Shown here one piece after another: positions 34,185-36,347 of a DNA stretch of 36,347 bases (the first letter of the stretch is position 1; every line of letters begins with the position of its first letter). Source of the DNA: Leptolyngbya sp. DLM2.Bin15 (lineage in GTDB: Bacteria; Cyanobacteriota; Cyanobacteriia; RECH01). The stretch is from positions 1-36,347 of the forward strand of contig RECH01000330.1 of the NCBI GenBank assembly GCA_007694125.1. Reading direction: 5' to 3'. The translations under genes were made by a program, and so were the position numbers. The notes under the pieces are model-generated. The model saw nothing but the letters and a program-made list of their open reading frames with translations, was not told the DNA's origin and made no database searches.

Positions 34185-36347
34185 CTAGAGCTGGGGTAGG
34201 AGTTCTGGTAAGAGGTGGCCTGGCACTTTTGAGAGGGCTAGATTTTGCCCGCTGATGCCGCCTTGGGTGTAGGCGGTGCGGATGGCTTGCAGAACACATT
34301 TGAGGGTAGCGTCTCGTAGATCAGACCGATGCTCCCAGCCGGCTAGCGCCTCTAGGTGATACTCCAGGGCTGATTCCATATGGGTTTGCCGGTGGTTGGT
34401 ATCTAGTTGAATCTGGCTATCGCTGCCCAGTTGGTAATGGGCTAATCCTAGATTGTTGTAGGTGGCGAAGATATCAAAGTTGAGGGGGGGATGGCTGGGG
34501 CCGGCTTCTTTGAGGTGGTGGGCGATCGCCACGGCGGATTTATAGGCGGCGATCGCTTGCTGTAGATAATCAAGGCGGGCATCGGGGGAGTCTTTGGCAT
34601 GGTTGGCCAAGTGCCAGTAGGCGGTACCGAGATTGTTCTGCGTAGCCGCGTAGGCAACTGGAGCTGTTTGGCGGGTGCGGTAGCGCAGGGCGGTGCGATA
34701 GGCCGCTAGGGCCAACATCAACCATTCCCTCGGACGCTCATGCTGCGCCAGGTTCCAGTAGGCGGTGCCCAGGTTGTTTTGAATCATGGCGTGGTTCATC
34801 GGCTCAGATTCTGGACTGTAGTAGCGCAGGGCTTCTGAATAGGCAGCGATCGCTTGCTTGAGGTAAATTTTGGGTTGCTGATGCTGCGCTAGATTCCAGT
34901 AGGTGGTGCCGAGGTTATTTTGGGTGAGGGCATAGCGTTGGGGTTCATCATCCGGTTTGCGATAGCGCAGGGCTTGCTGATAGGCCTGGATGGAGCGCTG
35001 GAGGTTATCCGCCGTATCTTGATACCGAGCTAGATCGCCGTAGGCCGCCCCCAGGTTGCTCTGCACCATGGTGTAGCTGGCGACCTGGGTTTGGATGTTG
35101 ATTTTGTTGAGAGCGAGTTGATAGGCCTGAATGCCCTGCTGGAGGTTGGACAGTACCTCATCAAGACCGGCAGACTGGCGCGACAGCATCCAGTAGAGAT
35201 TGCCCAGGTCGTTGAGTACATCAGCCCAGAGGGGGGAGGTTTCATGCAGCCAGACAAGAACTTGCTCATAGGCTTGAATCGCTGATTTTAGATCCTCGGC
35301 CGAGGCGAGACCCTGCTCAATGCGATCGCGATACACATTACCTAAGGTGCGATAGGCATTGGCAAGTAGGGCTGGCGGAGCATGTTGTTTATGCAGGCGC
35401 TCGATTTGTTCATGCAGCGTGGAGGGATCCAGATCCTGCACCGGCAAGGGCATCCCAACGGCTACGGCGGGGGCTTCTGCGGCGGCGGATTCCTCAACGG
35501 GAGCGGTCACCTGGTCTGCCACCTGACTCGCTACCCGATTTGCCACCCGATCCACCACTGAAACGGCGGCATCGTCTCGCTGGGTGGGCGGTGTGTAGCT
35601 GTCGTGGGTGGCTTGAGACTGGCGGAGGGTTTTACGCACAGCTTGCAGCACGGTCACCGGTTGGCGGGCCGCGGGTCTGCTGGCGGGGCGGTAGGGGGTC
35701 AGCGTTTTGCGGGGGATGGACTGAGTGACCACGGCGTGCTTTTCCTCCACCCGATCGCCTACCCGATCGCCTACCCGATCGCCCCCTCGATCATCGGGGT
35801 CTCGCTTAGAACGATCGAGGGAATCTAGGAGTAGGCGGGGCGATCGCCCATTCTCGTCCTCTGCACGGCTGGAGTTGTCAGGCTGATCAGCATCGGGCAT
35901 GGCTGGAGCCTCTGTCCAGCCCATATCGAGAGGGCGATCGCCTTCTGCTGGGGAAGGTTCACGGGTTTCTTCAGAACCTTTCGACTCAGGCTCAGTGCTG
36001 CTATCCTCACGACGTTCCTCACCGCGTTCCTCAACGATGGGGGCAGGCATGTCCATCTGCTGGCTGAGGTCATGGTGCAGAATCGTCCACAGTTCTTCCT
36101 GGGACAGGGGAAGGGGAATACCTCCGGTGGGCGGTGGCGGCAAGATTGGTGGCGTCATGGCTGGGGTGGCCATGGGCGGCTGGTCGTCTGCTAGGGGTTC
36201 CTCCTGTTGAACGTCTTGGGTCGTTTCCTGGACGTTTTCTTGGGTGATCTCTTGAGCAATGGCTGGCGGAACAGTTGGAGGATTCTCTTGGAGACGTTCC
36301 TGGGGCTCTTCGTGGGGATAGGCCTGGGGTTCCTCGTAGGATTCCTC
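34185..36347 (-). CDS. TPR protein with disordered N-terminal region, partial (5' end beyond the window)
   Basis: At least 720 aa. An ATG occurs at 36173, but the same frame stays open for the 58 codons to the window edge (reading EESYEEPQAYP at the edge, then QEEPLADDQPPMATP), so the start is outside. The first 300 residues are Pro/Glu/Ser-rich and charged, with repeated VGDRVGDRV and VADQV-type segments (DNA repeat ACCCGATCGCCT, three copies at 35749-35784) and no globular domain. Residues beyond about 330 form about seven TPR-like units with the recurring QNNLGTAYWNLAQH helix and QAIAAYxxALRY, in a tandem arrangement typical of protein-interaction scaffolds. Partner and function are unknown. 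Confidence 0.88.
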   Translation of the reverse strand, partial: EESYEEPQAYPHEEPQERLQENPPTVPPAIAQEITQENVQETTQDVQQEEPLADDQPPMATPAMTPPILPPPPTGGIPLPLSQEELWTILHHDLSQQMDMPAPIVEERGEERREDSSTEPESKGSEETREPSPAEGDRPLDMGWTEAPAMPDADQPDNSSRAEDENGRSPRLLLDSLDRSKRDPDDRGGDRVGDRVGDRVEEKHAVVTQSIPRKTLTPYRPASRPAARQPVTVLQAVRKTLRQSQATHDSYTPPTQRDDAAVSVVDRVANRVASQVADQVTAPVEESAAAEAPAVAVGMPLPVQDLDPSTLHEQIERLHKQHAPPALLANAYRTLGNVYRDRIEQGLASAEDLKSAIQAYEQVLVWLHETSPLWADVLNDLGNLYWMLSRQSAGLDEVLSNLQQGIQAYQLALNKINIQTQVASYTMVQSNLGAAYGDLARYQDTADNLQRSIQAYQQALRYRKPDDEPQRYALTQNNLGTTYWNLAQHQQPKIYLKQAIAAYSEALRYYSPESEPMNHAMIQNNLGTAYWNLAQHERPREWLMLALAAYRTALRYRTRQTAPVAYAATQNNLGTAYWHLANHAKDSPDARLDYLQQAIAAYKSAVAIAHHLKEAGPSHPPLNFDIFATYNNLGLAHYQLGSDSQIQLDTNHRQTHMESALEYHLEALAGWEHRSDLRDATLKCVLQAIRTAYTQGGISGQNLALSKVPGHLLPELLPQL
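35749..35784. repeat. 12-bp tandem repeat inside the TPR gene
   Basis: ACCCGATCGCCT is repeated three times (35749-35760, 35761-35772, then 35773-35784 with the last base changed to C). The period is a multiple of 3, so the coding frame is kept and encodes VGDR repeats on the minus strand. It contains a CGATCG core related to HIP1. Confidence 0.85.

Overview
This window is a chromosomal segment from a cyanobacterium. The evidence is the very frequent palindrome GCGATCGC (HIP1) in genes and spacers, several cyanobacterium-typical proteins (a kinase-TPR fusion, CP12-type tails on CBS proteins, an NAD-type Gap1, an Alr4036-type flavoprotein), and a tandem-octamer Pho box of the cyanobacterial SphR type. 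GC content is moderately high. The genus cannot be fixed from the sequence. No phage, plasmid, rRNA or CRISPR array is visible.

Layout. (1) 63-6792: a Ser/Thr kinase with TPRs; two tandem CBS-pair genes whose C-terminal tails look like the two complementary halves of CP12; rdgB; a PRC-barrel protein; dapF. (2) 6860-7400: decayed gene remnants on the minus strand, including a clear DUF1348 (NTF2-like) pseudogene. (3) 7501-11639: a Pho box followed by phnD-phnC-phnE and a SAM methyltransferase. The phnE start region is broken by a stop codon and two long G tracts. (4) 12322-16472: a small conserved-looking protein, gap1, tRNA-Gly(TCC), an exported peptidoglycan-binding protein, a degenerate ADP-ribosylglycohydrolase-like protein, and a TnpB 3' remnant. 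(5) 16681-28959: a GYLY-repeat small ORF, a PgpH-type 7TM-HD phosphodiesterase, a Ca2+/cation antiporter, tyrA, cysE, a PPOX-type flavoprotein, a GT39/ArnT-like glycosyltransferase and a CBS-containing hybrid histidine kinase. (6) 28960-36347: an intergenic region with a MITE-like element, trmB, a metallophosphoesterase, an approximately 1 kb spacer without genes, a STAS protein, an exported pentapeptide-repeat protein, and a TPR protein that runs off the right edge.

How genes work together. The best-supported unit is Pho box-phnDCE-methyltransferase, read as phosphate-starvation-induced uptake of a reduced or organic phosphorus compound. No phosphonate- or phosphite-degrading gene is present here. 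The CBS/CP12 pair suggests adenylate-sensitive control of Calvin-cycle enzymes by two partner proteins. Most other genes are scattered housekeeping or signalling genes, often arranged convergently with very short gaps (21210/21213, 23201/23214, 25875/25918).

The observations most worth a second look are the split CP12 halves, the G-tract-disrupted phnE start, the Pho box, and the MITE with flanking direct repeats. All functional statements rest on reading motifs by eye; no database search was run.
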